A DNA stretch of 64,000 nt from Prevotella melaninogenica (GCF_003609775.1 NZ_AP018050.1:558001-622000), one strand, 5' to 3'; shown: positions 26,802-36,009, counted from the stretch's first letter. Notes: generated by a model not told the origin, from the letters alone. A program made the numbers and translations.

Positions 26802-29800
26802 ATGAAAAGGATTACTTTATTTGCATCCTTGGCATTGGCAAGCTGTCTCACTGTGAGTGCACAGCGTACGCCGACACACCCATTGGACATTAAGGATGCT
26901 AAGTTTGAAAACCTGCCTAACTACCTTGAAGCGTGGTTGAAAGGCGAGATGAAGCAGCCACAGGGCGTCAGCGATATTGACGACCAGTTCTTTATCTCAC
27001 GTGTTCGCCCACTTGAACGTATTAAGGATGGCGACTATCAGGTTCATTCAAATGTGAAACGCGATCGTAAGATGTGTCTGTGGACACCGCTTGACGACCC
27101 TACCGCTCAGTGGAAGGCGCTTCCTCGTTATTGCTTTGAGGGCGATAACTTCAGTTTGTGGTCATACATTGATATCCACGGAAACTGGACTTCACCTTGG
27201 ATTCGTTCTACTGCAGGTCTGACTGACGTTGCTCATAAGAACGGTGTTAGCGTGGGTTGTCTGATGTCTGTTCCTGATGGAAGAACTATTTATCTAAGCC
27301 CTTGGAGACCTGATAGCTATAGTAAGATATTATATAAACTTACTCTGAATCAGAATGGTAAGTATGTTTATGCAGAGCCATTGGTTCGTATGATGAAGTT
27401 CTATGGTATCAATGGTATCGGTTTTAACTCTGAGTTCCATACTTCTGCTGATGTAATGAGACAGCTGACAGAGTTCTTTGTTGCTTGTCATAAGGAAGCA
27501 GAGAAACTCAAATGGAAGTTTGAAGTACATTGGTATGATGGTACTGGAGATGATGGTCGTATTCACTTTGATGGCGGTCTGGGCAATCACAACAAGAAGA
27601 TCTTCGGTGATAAGGACAACATTGCTACCGATATGCTTTTCGCTAACTATAACTGGGGACCAAGTCATCTGAGAGGTTCTGTAAGTACAGCACAGAGTTT
27701 AGGCCGTAGCAGTTTCGACTATTATGCAGGCTTTGATATTCAAGGTCGTGGCTTGCGTCAGGCAAGTTGGAGCGCACTGTTGGATAACGATATTTCTATT
27801 GGTTTCTGGGGTGCTCACAAGCAGAGCCTTATCCACCAGAGTGCTACCGACAATGGAACATCTGACATTGCTATCCAGAAGACTTATCTGAAGAAGCAAG
27901 AGCTTATGTTTAGTGGTGGTTATAACAACCCAGCTTTGTTGCCAGCTATCAATACAGATTGTAATTTGGCTAATGCAAGCTTGAAGAACTTCCATGGTCT
28001 TGCAGCCTTCCTTACAGCGAAGTCTACTATCCAGCAGGTTCCATTCGTGTCACGCTTTAACCTTGGTAATGGTTTGAGCTTCCGCAAGGATGGTGAGGTT
28101 GTTTTCAACCACAAGTGGTATAACCTCAATACACAGGACTATATGCCAACATGGCGTTGGTGGATTACTGACCGTGCAGACCAAGTAAACACTGGTAATA
28201 TCAATAGTCTTGCAAAGGCAGAACTTACCTTTGATGATGCTTACTGGGGTGGCTCATGTTTGTCAATCTCTGGTCAGACAGCATTCTCACGTGTGAAGCT
28301 CTTTAAGACGATGCTTGAGGTAAAGCCAGACTATGAGTTCTCTGTTACCTATAAGACTGTCGCAGGCATGGATTCTCATGCTAAGTTCTTTGTTGCTTTG
28401 AAGGGTAACGTGAACGTATATAAGGAGGTTGCATTGCCAGCTGTTGAGGCTGAGGGTAAGTGGAAGACCTTCACTGTAAAGGCTTCTGAACTCGGTTTGG
28501 CTGATGGTGATAAGGTAGCAATGATGGGTCTTGTTGTTGAGAATACTCCAGCTAACTATGAGTTGCGTGTTGGTGAGATGGCTCTCCGTGACAATTCAAA
28601 GGACTTTGCTACTGCCACTCCAACTATCAAGAAGGTTGAGATTCTCCGTGGTCGTTACAACGCTTGTGACTTCAAGATGCAGTATGCTTCTAAGGAAGAA
28701 TCAGGTTGGGAGAAGACTTATAACGATGAGGTAGGTACATGGTATTATGAAATCTACTTCCAGCAGAAAGACCAGCCACAGCAGTTGCTTACCGCTACTA
28801 CTTCTTGGGCTGCATACGTTGTGGATGCTCCAATGGTATCAGGTGCTGACAAGCGCGACTGCCGTTTCGGTGTACGTGCCGTTTCTCCTGATGGTAAGAA
28901 GGGTTCTGACATTGTTTGGTCAGAGTATAAGACTGTTGCTTACGACCAGCCATTGAGCGATGTCGTTGCTGACCGTCCTGTTATCAAGCCAAACGAGGAG
29001 TTTACACTCAAGTATCTTGATGACATGGTTCCTGCTGCTCAGTCATGGAAGTTGAAGAATGCTGTGAATGGTACTGTTGTTGCTCAGAGCGAAAGCGGTA
29101 CAAGTGCTAAGTTTACTGTTCCAACAGAGGGTACATACGACCTCGTTGTTATGGATAGCAACGGCAAGGAAAGCATCATCCGTGGTAAGGTAAAGGTTAC
29201 TCCAGAGGCTACAGGTGCTGTTCCTCAGATTACTGATATCACTGCTGACAAGACAACAGAGAAGGTAGGTCAGAACGTAACTTACACTTACGAGGGTCGT
29301 CTCGGTGAGGGTAAGGCGTCACGTGGTCTTGAGATTACAGACCCTAAGATGTTCCGCATCCCTGGTGATGTTCAGCAGGGTAAGTCTTATTCATACGCTC
29401 TCTGGTTCAAGGCAGACAAGTTCAGCCACGATAGTCAGGGTACAAACCTTATCAATAAGAACTCTATCCATGACAAGTGGCCACATAACAACTGGGGTGA
29501 CCTTTGGGTAACTATCCGTCCAGAGTGGCAGGGTCATAGAACTAAGCACGAGGCGAATGAGGTTTCGTTCAACACAATGGGTTGGACAGCTCACGACAAT
29601 CCTTACGAGGATGTGATGTCTACGGGTTACAATGTTACTCCTGGTGTATGGAACCACATCGTAGTAACTCATGATGAGGGTAATATCCAGAAGATTTACT
29701 TCAATGGTCGTATGGTAGCAAGCCACAGCTTCGCAAGCTCTAAGCGTCGTGAGGATGTTGCACAGAGCGATTCACGTATCGATGCTAACAAGGTAGCCGA

Positions 29801-30581
29801 TATCTTCATCGGTGGTGGTGGTGTTTACAAGAGCGGCTTCAATGGTATCATTGATGAGGTTCAGGTTTGGAGCAAGCCACTCTCTGATGATGAGGTATTG
29901 CAGGCTATGAAGGGCTATAAGGAAGGTCAGGTTCCTACTGACTTGAAGGCTTACTTCACTTTCGAGGAGGCTAACGGAATGAAGTTTAAGAACCTCGGTA
30001 GTGCAGGTAGTGCTTATGATGGTTCTGTTGTTGTTGTCGCTGGTAGTGGTGGCGAGAACACCTCTGGTGCTTCTTATGTTGACCAGAAGCCTAACAACGA
30101 TGTATTAGGCTTCCCTGGTGTTGTAGGTACATACGAGATTAAGACTGTTCCTACTTGGACCTTGGGCGATGGTGTTATTTCTTCATCTGCTGATAAGACA
30201 GCTGTTGTTACCTATGCTGCTCCTGGTAAGAAGAATGTAACCTTGAAGCTGAAGAACGGCTGGGGTGAAGCTGAGAAGACAGTAGAGGAAATCGTTGAGA
30301 TTACCTCTGAGGCTAACGCTATCGATGCAGTCGATGCTCAGCTTGGCTTCTCTGTTTATCCTAATCCATTCGTTGAGAGCGTAAATCTTCGCTTTGCTGA
30401 AAATGGTCGTTACACTGTTAACGTGCTCGGTACTACTGGCGCACTCCTCCAGAGCAATAGCTTTGAGGCTGCACAGGGTCAGGTCGTTAATGTAGCTATC
30501 ACTGGCACTAAGGGTATGTACCTCGTTCAGGTGCTTAAGAATGGTAAGGTTTACAAGACCGTGAAGGTTGTGAAGAAGTAG
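26802..30581 (+). CDS. Secreted GH85-type endo-beta-N-acetylglucosaminidase, paralogue 3 (LamG and T9SS domains)
   Basis: 1259 residues. Signal peptide 1-21 (LTVSAQ). GH85 barrel ~60-460: DNFSLWSYIDIHGNW, FYGINGIGFNSEFHTS with the N-x-E pair at Asn209/Glu211, VHWYDGTGDDGRIHFDGGLG, MLFANYNWG, YYAGFDIQGRGL. Then sandwich and Ig-like modules, a LamG-like domain (~860-1035, YALWFKADKFSH ... IIDEVQVWSKPL) and a T9SS type A domain starting SVYPNPF (~1183) and ending KMV-type basic tail. Closest in plan to paralogue 2. The 210 bp gap before it contains the previous gene's hairpin and no obvious promoter. Confidence 0.87.
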   Translation: MKRITLFASLALASCLTVSAQRTPTHPLDIKDAKFENLPNYLEAWLKGEMKQPQGVSDIDDQFFISRVRPLERIKDGDYQVHSNVKRDRKMCLWTPLDDPTAQWKALPRYCFEGDNFSLWSYIDIHGNWTSPWIRSTAGLTDVAHKNGVSVGCLMSVPDGRTIYLSPWRPDSYSKILYKLTLNQNGKYVYAEPLVRMMKFYGINGIGFNSEFHTSADVMRQLTEFFVACHKEAEKLKWKFEVHWYDGTGDDGRIHFDGGLGNHNKKIFGDKDNIATDMLFANYNWGPSHLRGSVSTAQSLGRSSFDYYAGFDIQGRGLRQASWSALLDNDISIGFWGAHKQSLIHQSATDNGTSDIAIQKTYLKKQELMFSGGYNNPALLPAINTDCNLANASLKNFHGLAAFLTAKSTIQQVPFVSRFNLGNGLSFRKDGEVVFNHKWYNLNTQDYMPTWRWWITDRADQVNTGNINSLAKAELTFDDAYWGGSCLSISGQTAFSRVKLFKTMLEVKPDYEFSVTYKTVAGMDSHAKFFVALKGNVNVYKEVALPAVEAEGKWKTFTVKASELGLADGDKVAMMGLVVENTPANYELRVGEMALRDNSKDFATATPTIKKVEILRGRYNACDFKMQYASKEESGWEKTYNDEVGTWYYEIYFQQKDQPQQLLTATTSWAAYVVDAPMVSGADKRDCRFGVRAVSPDGKKGSDIVWSEYKTVAYDQPLSDVVADRPVIKPNEEFTLKYLDDMVPAAQSWKLKNAVNGTVVAQSESGTSAKFTVPTEGTYDLVVMDSNGKESIIRGKVKVTPEATGAVPQITDITADKTTEKVGQNVTYTYEGRLGEGKASRGLEITDPKMFRIPGDVQQGKSYSYALWFKADKFSHDSQGTNLINKNSIHDKWPHNNWGDLWVTIRPEWQGHRTKHEANEVSFNTMGWTAHDNPYEDVMSTGYNVTPGVWNHIVVTHDEGNIQKIYFNGRMVASHSFASSKRREDVAQSDSRIDANKVADIFIGGGGVYKSGFNGIIDEVQVWSKPLSDDEVLQAMKGYKEGQVPTDLKAYFTFEEANGMKFKNLGSAGSAYDGSVVVVAGSGGENTSGASYVDQKPNNDVLGFPGVVGTYEIKTVPTWTLGDGVISSSADKTAVVTYAAPGKKNVTLKLKNGWGEAEKTVEEIVEITSEANAIDAVDAQLGFSVYPNPFVESVNLRFAENGRYTVNVLGTTGALLQSNSFEAAQGQVVNVAITGTKGMYLVQVLKNGKVYKTVKVVKK

Positions 30582-30598
30582 AAAGCCAATCACAACTG

Positions 30599-30776
30599 GC
30601 CGACTGGCCCCTCCCCCTTGCCCCTCCCCCATAGGGAGGGGAGTGAAATGCGAGATACCCCTATAAAAAGGGTTTGTACATTTAAGAAATCTCCTCTTGT
30701 CTGCATCCTCATGTAGGGGTATCACGCATACTACTCCCCTCCCTTTGGGGGAGGGGTTTGGGGGAGGGGCCAGTTG
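30599..30776. mobile_element. GC-rich terminal-repeat element, ~178 bp copy
   Basis: Ends ACTGGCCCCTCCCCC (left) and GGGGGAGGGGCCAGT (right) are inverted repeats, each backed by a CCCCTCCC/GGGAGGGG palindrome; GCGAGATACCCC and GGGGTATCACGC mark the inner borders, themselves an inverted pair. It fills the gap between the last GH85 gene and the HutD-like gene. Confidence 0.75.
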
Positions 30777-30803
30777 TTGTGTTTGTTGCGTTTTTTTTTT
30801 ATT

Positions 30804-31316
30804 ATGACCACACTCCCACAATCAACCTACAAGACTACCACATGGAAGGGTGGTGTCACACGTCAGATTTTTATCTCACCTGCTGATGGCGACTTGTCAG
30901 CACGGCAATTCGATGTGCGTATCTCGTCGGCTATTATCGATGATGTGGCGAGTGATTTCTCTGACTTTACGGGCTTCACGCGCTATATTCTACCTTTGGA
31001 GGGAGAGATAACGCTGATAAAAGAAGGGCGTCGTATCGCTTTGTCGCACACTGCTTTGTATGAGTTTGAGGGTGACGAGAAAGTAAGTTCGGAGAATACG
31101 CAGGGAGCAGTAGATTTTAATATCATCGTGCGACACGGCATAAGTGTTGAGGTGGGGATAATGGAAGATGCAGCGTTCGCGGACAGCCGTCGAACGATTG
31201 TTTTTGCCCTTGAAGATTGTATCGTTGAGGGTGAGGCTCTTTCTAAACACGATACGGCTCTCCTTGATGAGCCTTTCAGTCTAAAAGGAAAAGCCGTCAT
31301 TGCTCGATTTATGTAA
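30804..31316 (+). CDS. HutD/Ves family protein (cupin-like)
   Basis: 170 residues from ATG 30804; an upstream in-frame ATG (30774) lies in the repeat edge. The N-terminus TTWKGGVTRQIFISPADGDL ... FDVRISSAIIDDVASDFSDFTGFTRYILPLEGEI follows the HutD/Ves (DUF886) pattern closely: W-xx-GG-xT-x-E/Q-I, then R-SxAxVxxDGPFSxFPGxxR-xLxxLxG. These are small double-stranded beta-helix proteins of unclear function; one member sits in histidine-utilisation operons, E. coli Ves is linked to cold. No hut genes are near. A strong terminator follows. Confidence 0.85.
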   Translation: MTTLPQSTYKTTTWKGGVTRQIFISPADGDLSARQFDVRISSAIIDDVASDFSDFTGFTRYILPLEGEITLIKEGRRIALSHTALYEFEGDEKVSSENTQGAVDFNIIVRHGISVEVGIMEDAAFADSRRTIVFALEDCIVEGEALSKHDTALLDEPFSLKGKAVIARFM

Positions 31317-31317
31317 T

Positions 31318-31357
31318 AACGGATGGTCAGCATTGTTTGTTCTGACCATCCGTTTTT
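31318..31357 (+). terminator. Intrinsic terminator of the HutD-like gene
   Basis: AACGGATGGTCAG (31318-31330) pairs with CTGACCATCCGTT, 11 nt loop, then TTTTT. Strong. Confidence 0.92.
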
Positions 31358-31379
31358 GTAAATATAAATTCCTACTTCA

Positions 31380-31605
31380 AAAAATAAAGACGCTTAATAG
31401 CGATTGAATTAAGGCTCTTTTGGCTTGCAAAAGATGCCCTTTAAGCCCCTTACTAACGCCCTTTTGAAGTCCAATTAAGCACCTTTTGAAAACCACTTCT
31501 ACAACCATCTGATAATAAAAGGTTTATGAGGATGCCCCAAATACTCATTTTTAGCCCTTTTCTTCGCCTTTTCTTCGAATATTTTGTAATTATATTTCAT
31601 ATTGT
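31380..31605. repeat. AAAAGGGCGTTA-family intergenic repeat, copy 2
   Basis: Same orientation and module order as 13246-13457: degenerate leading hairpin, TTGGCTTGCAAAAGATGCCC, ACTAACGCCCTTTTGAAGTC units, AAAACCACTTCTACAACC and an AT-rich tail ending near ATTTTGTAAT. Confidence 0.8.
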
Positions 31606-31608
31606 TGA

Positions 31609-32272
31609 GGTCTCTGTGTCATCCTATGACCTTTAGGTCTCTGAGCGTTTTAGTGTGTAAAAAGGAAATCTGTTCTTTCTGTTCCTCTGTGTCATCTGTG
31701 AGAGAATGCTTTGATAGAGTAGCTGTTTCTTTATTTTCTCACAGATAGCACAGAAGAACAGAGTCCATGGACGCACAGAAACCTAAAGGTTATTGATAAC
31801 ACAGAACGTTAAAACACAAAATCAGCACAAGCAACTCGTTCACTATAACTCTGTGAGTTCTCTGACCTTTAGGTCTCTGAGCGTTTCAGTGTTCAAGAAA
31901 GAAATCTGTTCTTTCTGTTCCTCTGTGTCATCTGTGAGAGATTGCTATGATAGAGTAGCTATTTGTTTTATTTTCTCACAGATAGCACAGAAGAACAGAG
32001 TCCATAGGACGCACAGAAACCTAAAGGTTATTGATAACACAGAGCGTTAAAACACAAATTCAGCACAAGCAACTCATCCACTCATCCACTCGTTCACTAT
32101 AAATCTGTGAGTTCTCTGACCTTTAGGTCTCTGAGTGTTTTAGTGTGTAAAAAGGAAATCTGTTCTTTCTGTTCATCTGTGTCATCTGTGAGAGATTGCT
32201 ATGATAGAGTAGCTATTTCTTTATTTTCTCACAGATAGCACAGAAGAACAGAGTCCATAGGACGTACAGAAA
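31609..32272. repeat. Tandem ~236-254 bp repeat, three copies
   Basis: The anchor GACCTTTAGGTCTCTGAG occurs at 31628, 31864 and 32118. Each unit contains the inverted pair TCTGTGAGA / TCTCACAGA flanking a ~35 nt spacer and the pair ACCTTTAGGT / ACCTAAAGGT, so the unit is roughly palindromic. A second cluster is at 52410-52756. Open frames here are only repeat translations. Confidence 0.85.
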
Positions 32273-32310
32273 CCTCCCCCGACCCCTCCTTTGGAGGGGT
32301 TGGAGGAGGT
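32273..32310. repeat. Solo GC-rich palindrome
   Basis: CCTCCCCCGACCCCTCC and its complement GGAGGGGTTGGAGGAGG back to back around TTT; looks like two ends of the GC-rich element without an interior. Confidence 0.65.
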
Positions 32311-32373
32311 TAATTAATATTAAATCTTAATAGACTAATGCAATAAAATGAGTAGATGTAATCTTAAATTTGT

Positions 32374-32381
32374 TATCTTTG
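32374..32381 (+). promoter_or_regulatory. Probable -7 box upstream of the small secreted protein / sigma factor operon
   Basis: TATCTTTG, 23 bp before ATG 32405. No good TTTG at -33, which could mean activator or alternative-sigma dependence. Confidence 0.55.
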
Positions 32382-32404
32382 TAGCTAACATAAAAGCATA
32401 GTCT

Positions 32405-32716
32405 ATGATAAAAAATATATTTACTCCTTTTCTTTTCACATTACTGCTTTCAGTAGGCTTCACCGCACCGGTGCAGGCACGTGCAGCAATTGATTTGATT
32501 GACTTCGATACGCAGACAATTTCAATCTCAGTTGTTGGTAACGTGTTGCACGTGGTAGGTGCTGAGGACGAACAATTGGCAGTGTATAATGTGACAGGTG
32601 TACGTGTGATGAGCGTGAAGGTTGACGGCAGCGATAAGCACTATACGCTCAACCTCCCGAAGGGATGCTATATCGTTAAGGTGGGCAATGTAGTCCGCAA
32701 GGTATCTATTCGTTAA
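32405..32716 (+). CDS. Small secreted protein resembling an isolated T9SS C-terminal domain
   Basis: 103 residues: signal peptide 1-27 (ends VQARA), then about 75 residues consisting almost only of a C-terminal-domain-like beta-sandwich: VVGNVLHVVGAEDEQLAVYNVTGVRVMSVKVDG ... LPKGCYIVKVGNVVRKVSI. The VYNxTGxxV and GCYIVKVG motifs match T9SS type A domains of larger exported proteins, yet no cargo domain is present. It lies 46 bp upstream of an ECF sigma gene and may be co-transcribed. Function unknown. Confidence 0.75.
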   Translation: MIKNIFTPFLFTLLLSVGFTAPVQARAAIDLIDFDTQTISISVVGNVLHVVGAEDEQLAVYNVTGVRVMSVKVDGSDKHYTLNLPKGCYIVKVGNVVRKVSIR

Positions 32717-32762
32717 AGAGCCGTTTAGCTCTTGACAATCTAAGCCTTTTCCTGAAAGAGTA

Positions 32763-33311
32763 GTGACTCCCCTCGATGAAGCTGAAGTGATTCGCCAGTT
32801 GGCGAGTCCCGAAGGAAGACAGAAGGTTTTCCCCATGATTGTTGACCAGTACAGCCAATCGTTGTACTGGAAGATTCGTAGTATAGTCCTTACGCATGAG
32901 GATGCTGACGACGTATTGCAAAACACGTTTCTTAAAGCATGGAAGAGTCTTCCAACCTTTCAAGGAAAAGCTAAATTGTCCACTTGGCTCTATCGTATAG
33001 CTATTAACGAGTCGCTCGATTTTCTTCGTCGTCAAAAGGCTGCAACGCTGTCTAGTGCTGATGCCGACCTCTCGGTTGCTAACCGCTTGATGGCAGACGA
33101 CTACTTCGATGGCGATAAGAGTCAGGCATTGTTGCAGGAAGCCATTGCAACCTTGCCCGATGTGCAGCGCATGGTGTTCACACTTCGTTATTATGACGAG
33201 ATGAAATACTCTGATATTAGCGAGATATTAGGAACCAGCGAGGGCTCGTTGAAAGCCTCTTATCACATTGCTGTACAGAAGATTACTGACTACGTGAAGC
33301 GGTATGAATAA
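32763..33311 (+). CDS. ECF-type RNA polymerase sigma factor
   Basis: 182 residues starting with GTG 32763; no ATG is available after the upstream in-frame stop at 32733. Sigma region 2 (~26-95) has HEDADDVLQNTFLKAWKSLPTFQGKAKLSTWLYRIAINESLDFLRR; region 4 (~125-180) has LPDVQRMVFTLRYYDEMKYSDISEILGTSEGSLKASYHIAVQKI with the helix-turn-helix. The two genes that follow encode a membrane-anchored protein and a periplasmic protein, an arrangement typical of envelope-responsive sigma operons. Target promoters are unknown. Confidence 0.95.
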   Translation: MTPLDEAEVIRQLASPEGRQKVFPMIVDQYSQSLYWKIRSIVLTHEDADDVLQNTFLKAWKSLPTFQGKAKLSTWLYRIAINESLDFLRRQKAATLSSADADLSVANRLMADDYFDGDKSQALLQEAIATLPDVQRMVFTLRYYDEMKYSDISEILGTSEGSLKASYHIAVQKITDYVKRYE

Positions 33312-33378
33312 TATTTCACCTTGATAATTAAACCATTCAGCCTTTCTGCAGTCTAAGTTATATCAAAGAAAAAACTTT

Positions 33379-33774
33379 ATGGAATCAACGAATCACTTAC
33401 AAAAGGAATACGGCACGCAGCGCCCTTTCACAGTTCCGGAGAATTACTTTTCGGAATTGTCTTCCCGTGTGATGGCTCAGATACCAACTGAAGAGCAGAA
33501 AGAGACAGTCGTGACGGTAAAGCCACGTCGTGCAAAGGTGCGTTATCTCCGCCCATTGGCAGCAGCAGCGATGACAATCGGTGTTGTACTAATAGGTTTC
33601 CTTGCTTATCAAGAGTTTGATGGCGGACAAGGGAATGGCTCACTTACAGGTAATCGTTTAGCGCAGGGAACTCAGGAGTTGTCGGCTTCGTCAGCTGATG
33701 ATTTTGATCAGCTGGCTGATTATTTTATGATAGACGAGTCGGATATGTATGCTTATCTGGCGAGTGAAGAATAA
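33379..33774 (+). CDS. Single-pass membrane protein in ECF sigma operon, putative anti-sigma role
   Basis: 131 residues: cytoplasmic N-part with FTVPENYFSELSSRVMAQIP (the P-F-x-V-P-x-x-Y-F motif frequent in Bacteroidota proteins encoded next to ECF sigma factors), basic KPRRAKVRYLRP then one membrane helix ~72-92 (LAAAAMTIGVVLIGFLAYQ), and an acidic periplasmic tail. No zinc-binding anti-sigma motif is visible, so the anti-sigma function is inferred from position and topology. Confidence 0.75.
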   Translation: MESTNHLQKEYGTQRPFTVPENYFSELSSRVMAQIPTEEQKETVVTVKPRRAKVRYLRPLAAAAMTIGVVLIGFLAYQEFDGGQGNGSLTGNRLAQGTQELSASSADDFDQLADYFMIDESDMYAYLASEE

Positions 33775-33790
33775 TAGAGGAGAAGGAAGT

Positions 33791-34213
33791 ATGAAATACA
33801 TAAGAATAATCCTATTGCTTTGCGTTTTCTTTAGTGTGTCTTTGCTGCACGCACAAGGGAAGTTAGATTTTAATAGAATCAAAGCAGAATCGCATAGCTT
33901 TATGACGAAAGAGGCAGGGTTGACAGCGCAAGAGGCTGCACGCTTCTTCCCTGTATATGATGAGATGAGGGAGAAACAGCGTGGTTATTTCGATAGGCTG
34001 CGTGCTATTCATCATTCAAAACCTTCGTCAGAACGTGAGGCAAGTAAGATGATTGAACAGGCTGACGCCTATGAAATACAATTAAAACAGATAGAACAGC
34101 GTTATCATAAGGAAATGCTAAAGGTGATTCCTGCCACAAAACTGCTGCAGGTGTTAGAGGCTGAACGCCGCTTCCACCGCCAGACGTTTAAGAGGATGGC
34201 TGGGAAGAGATAA
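33791..34213 (+). CDS. Periplasmic Spy/CpxP-like helical protein
   Basis: 140 residues from ATG 33791, preceded by GGAAG; an earlier in-frame ATG at 33749 lies inside the previous gene. Signal peptide 1-21 (SLLHAQ), then an all-helical chain with LTAQEAARFFPVYDEMREKQRGYFDRLR and a later basic helix, the pattern of Bacteroidota periplasmic proteins related in style to Spy/CpxP stress chaperones. Third gene of the ECF sigma operon, so likely part of the sensing or output module. Confidence 0.7.
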   Translation: MKYIRIILLLCVFFSVSLLHAQGKLDFNRIKAESHSFMTKEAGLTAQEAARFFPVYDEMREKQRGYFDRLRAIHHSKPSSEREASKMIEQADAYEIQLKQIEQRYHKEMLKVIPATKLLQVLEAERRFHRQTFKRMAGKR

Positions 34214-34214
34214 A

Positions 34215-34437
34215 ACCTCACCCCCCAACCCCCTCTCCGAAGGGAGAGGGGGAGTGCTGGAAACGGTTTGCTTGGGGGTGATGAAAGGTTTAATCCTAAT
34301 TAATTTGCTTGGGAAATGATGAAAATCTGGATTCTAATAAATTAACTTGGGAAAGCCTAACAGTTATTTCCAATAACTATAAGGGGTATCACGCATACTA
34401 CTCCCCTCCCTTTGGGGGAGGGGTAAGGGGGAGGGGC
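34215..34437. mobile_element. GC-rich terminal-repeat element, ~220 bp copy
   Basis: Same ends and internal markers as 9302-9523 (GAGTGCTGGAAACGG near the left, AAGGGGTATCACGC near the right), but the interior has diverged and contains a GCTTGGG-x-x-TGATGAAA direct repeat. It begins 2 bp after the preceding stop codon. Confidence 0.75.
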
Positions 34438-34474
34438 TTTTTGTTCCTTTTTCGTATATAACTAAATTAAAATA

Positions 34475-35995
34475 ATGAGACAACTTCATTCTCTATTGAG
34501 ATTATTGATTGCCGCAGTGCTTTTCATTGGGGCGGGTAATGTCGTGTATGGACAAGTCCCAGCTAAGAAACGAGAGTTCCGCGGTGCGTGGATTCAGTGT
34601 GTGAACGGACAGTTCCAAGGTATTGGTACAGAGGAAATGCAGCGTACGTTGCGTTATCAGTTGGACGAACTGCAGCGAGATGGTGTGAATGCTATCATCT
34701 TTCAGGTGCGTGCTGAGTGTGATGCCCTCTATCCAAGTAAGTATGAGCCATGGAGTAAGTTCCTTACAGGTCGTCAGGGTACACCTCCTTCACCTTATTG
34801 GGACCCATTGCAATGGATGATTACGGAGTGTCACGATCGTGGTATGGAACTCCATGCGTGGATTAATCCTTATCGTGCTAAGACAAAGAATACCACACAG
34901 TTGGCGACGAATCATGTAGCAATAACCAATCCTAATCGCGTCTTCTCTTACGATGGTCTTTACATCCTCAATCCTGCTTTGCCAGAGAATCGCGATTATA
35001 TCTGTGCGGTGGTGGATGATATCGTAAGTCGATATGACATTGATGGCTTGCATATTGACGATTATTTCTATCCTTATCCTGCTGCAGGACAGACCATTCC
35101 TGACCAGTCTTACTTCCAACGTGACAGACGTGGATTTACCAATATCAACGATTGGAGACGTAATAATGTAGACCTCTTCATCAAGCAGTTGGGCGAGTCT
35201 ATCCGTCGTCGTAAGCCTTGGGTGAAGTTTGGTGTTTCTCCTTTCGGTATCTATCGCAATCAGAAGAACGACCCAAAGAATGGCAGTCGTACAAATGGTT
35301 TGCAGAACTATGACGACCTCTATGCTGACGTGTTGAAGTGGGTAAACAATGGTTGGATAGACTATTGTGTGCCACAGATTTATTGGGAGATTGGCAATCG
35401 TGCGGCTGATTATAAGGAACTTATCGGATGGTGGAACCGTTATGCAGGCAATCGTCCGCTTTATATTGGCGAGGATGTGCTCCGTACGGTGAAATATGCT
35501 GATCCACAAAATCCTAATTCAAATCAGCTTCCAGCGAAACGTCGTCTGCATCAGCAGTGTCAGAACGTGAACGGTACGGTGTTGTGGTATGCTAAGTCGG
35601 TTGTTGATAATCCCGGTAACTATGGTACACTGCTTCGTACAAACTACTGGCGTTATCCAGCTTTGCAGCCTTTGATGCCATTCATTGACGATGAGGCTCC
35701 ATCAAAGCCAAAGAAGGTGAAGGCAAGACAGGAGAGTGATGGCTACTATTATCTGACATGGAAGGCACCAAGAGGAGAGGGTTGGAAGGATGCTCCTTAT
35801 CGATACGTTGTTTATCGTTTTTATGCGGATGAGCCAATCAACCTCAATGATCCATCAAAGATTGTGGGAATGCCTTATGGAAATAAGCTCCGTCTTAATT
35901 ATAAAGATGGCAATACAAAATATGTCTATGTCGTTACTGCGCTTGACCGAATGAGTAACGAGAGTCATGGTAAAAAGAAAAAGGTGAAGCTTTAG
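34475..35995 (+). CDS. GHL10-family glycoside hydrolase (DUF187), DigH/YddW-like
   Basis: 506 residues: signal peptide 1-26 (NVVYGQ), then the GHL10 TIM barrel ~34-370 with KREFRGAWIQCVNG, DGVNAIIFQVRAECDALYPS, LHAWINPYRAK, DIDGLHIDDYFYPYP (acidic active-site region) and YCVPQIYWEIGN; a Fn3-like domain closes the protein (~415-505). E. coli DigH of this family cleaves denuded peptidoglycan glycan strands at the divisome; Bacteroidota members may act on peptidoglycan or other glycans. The signal peptide has no lipobox Cys. The terminator overlaps the stop codon. Confidence 0.88.
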   Translation: MRQLHSLLRLLIAAVLFIGAGNVVYGQVPAKKREFRGAWIQCVNGQFQGIGTEEMQRTLRYQLDELQRDGVNAIIFQVRAECDALYPSKYEPWSKFLTGRQGTPPSPYWDPLQWMITECHDRGMELHAWINPYRAKTKNTTQLATNHVAITNPNRVFSYDGLYILNPALPENRDYICAVVDDIVSRYDIDGLHIDDYFYPYPAAGQTIPDQSYFQRDRRGFTNINDWRRNNVDLFIKQLGESIRRRKPWVKFGVSPFGIYRNQKNDPKNGSRTNGLQNYDDLYADVLKWVNNGWIDYCVPQIYWEIGNRAADYKELIGWWNRYAGNRPLYIGEDVLRTVKYADPQNPNSNQLPAKRRLHQQCQNVNGTVLWYAKSVVDNPGNYGTLLRTNYWRYPALQPLMPFIDDEAPSKPKKVKARQESDGYYYLTWKAPRGEGWKDAPYRYVVYRFYADEPINLNDPSKIVGMPYGNKLRLNYKDGNTKYVYVVTALDRMSNESHGKKKKVKL

Positions 35996-36009
35996 GCTTC
36001 ACTTTTTTT
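35984..36009 (+). terminator. Intrinsic terminator overlapping the GHL10 stop codon
   Basis: GTGAAGC (35984-35990), loop TTTAG containing the stop, GCTTCAC (35996-36002), then seven T. Confidence 0.9.

Noticed and set aside
31793..32050. 85-residue open frame on the plus strand
   Set aside because: It is a translation of the tandem ~240 bp repeat, has no start signal and appears in part at the other cluster too.
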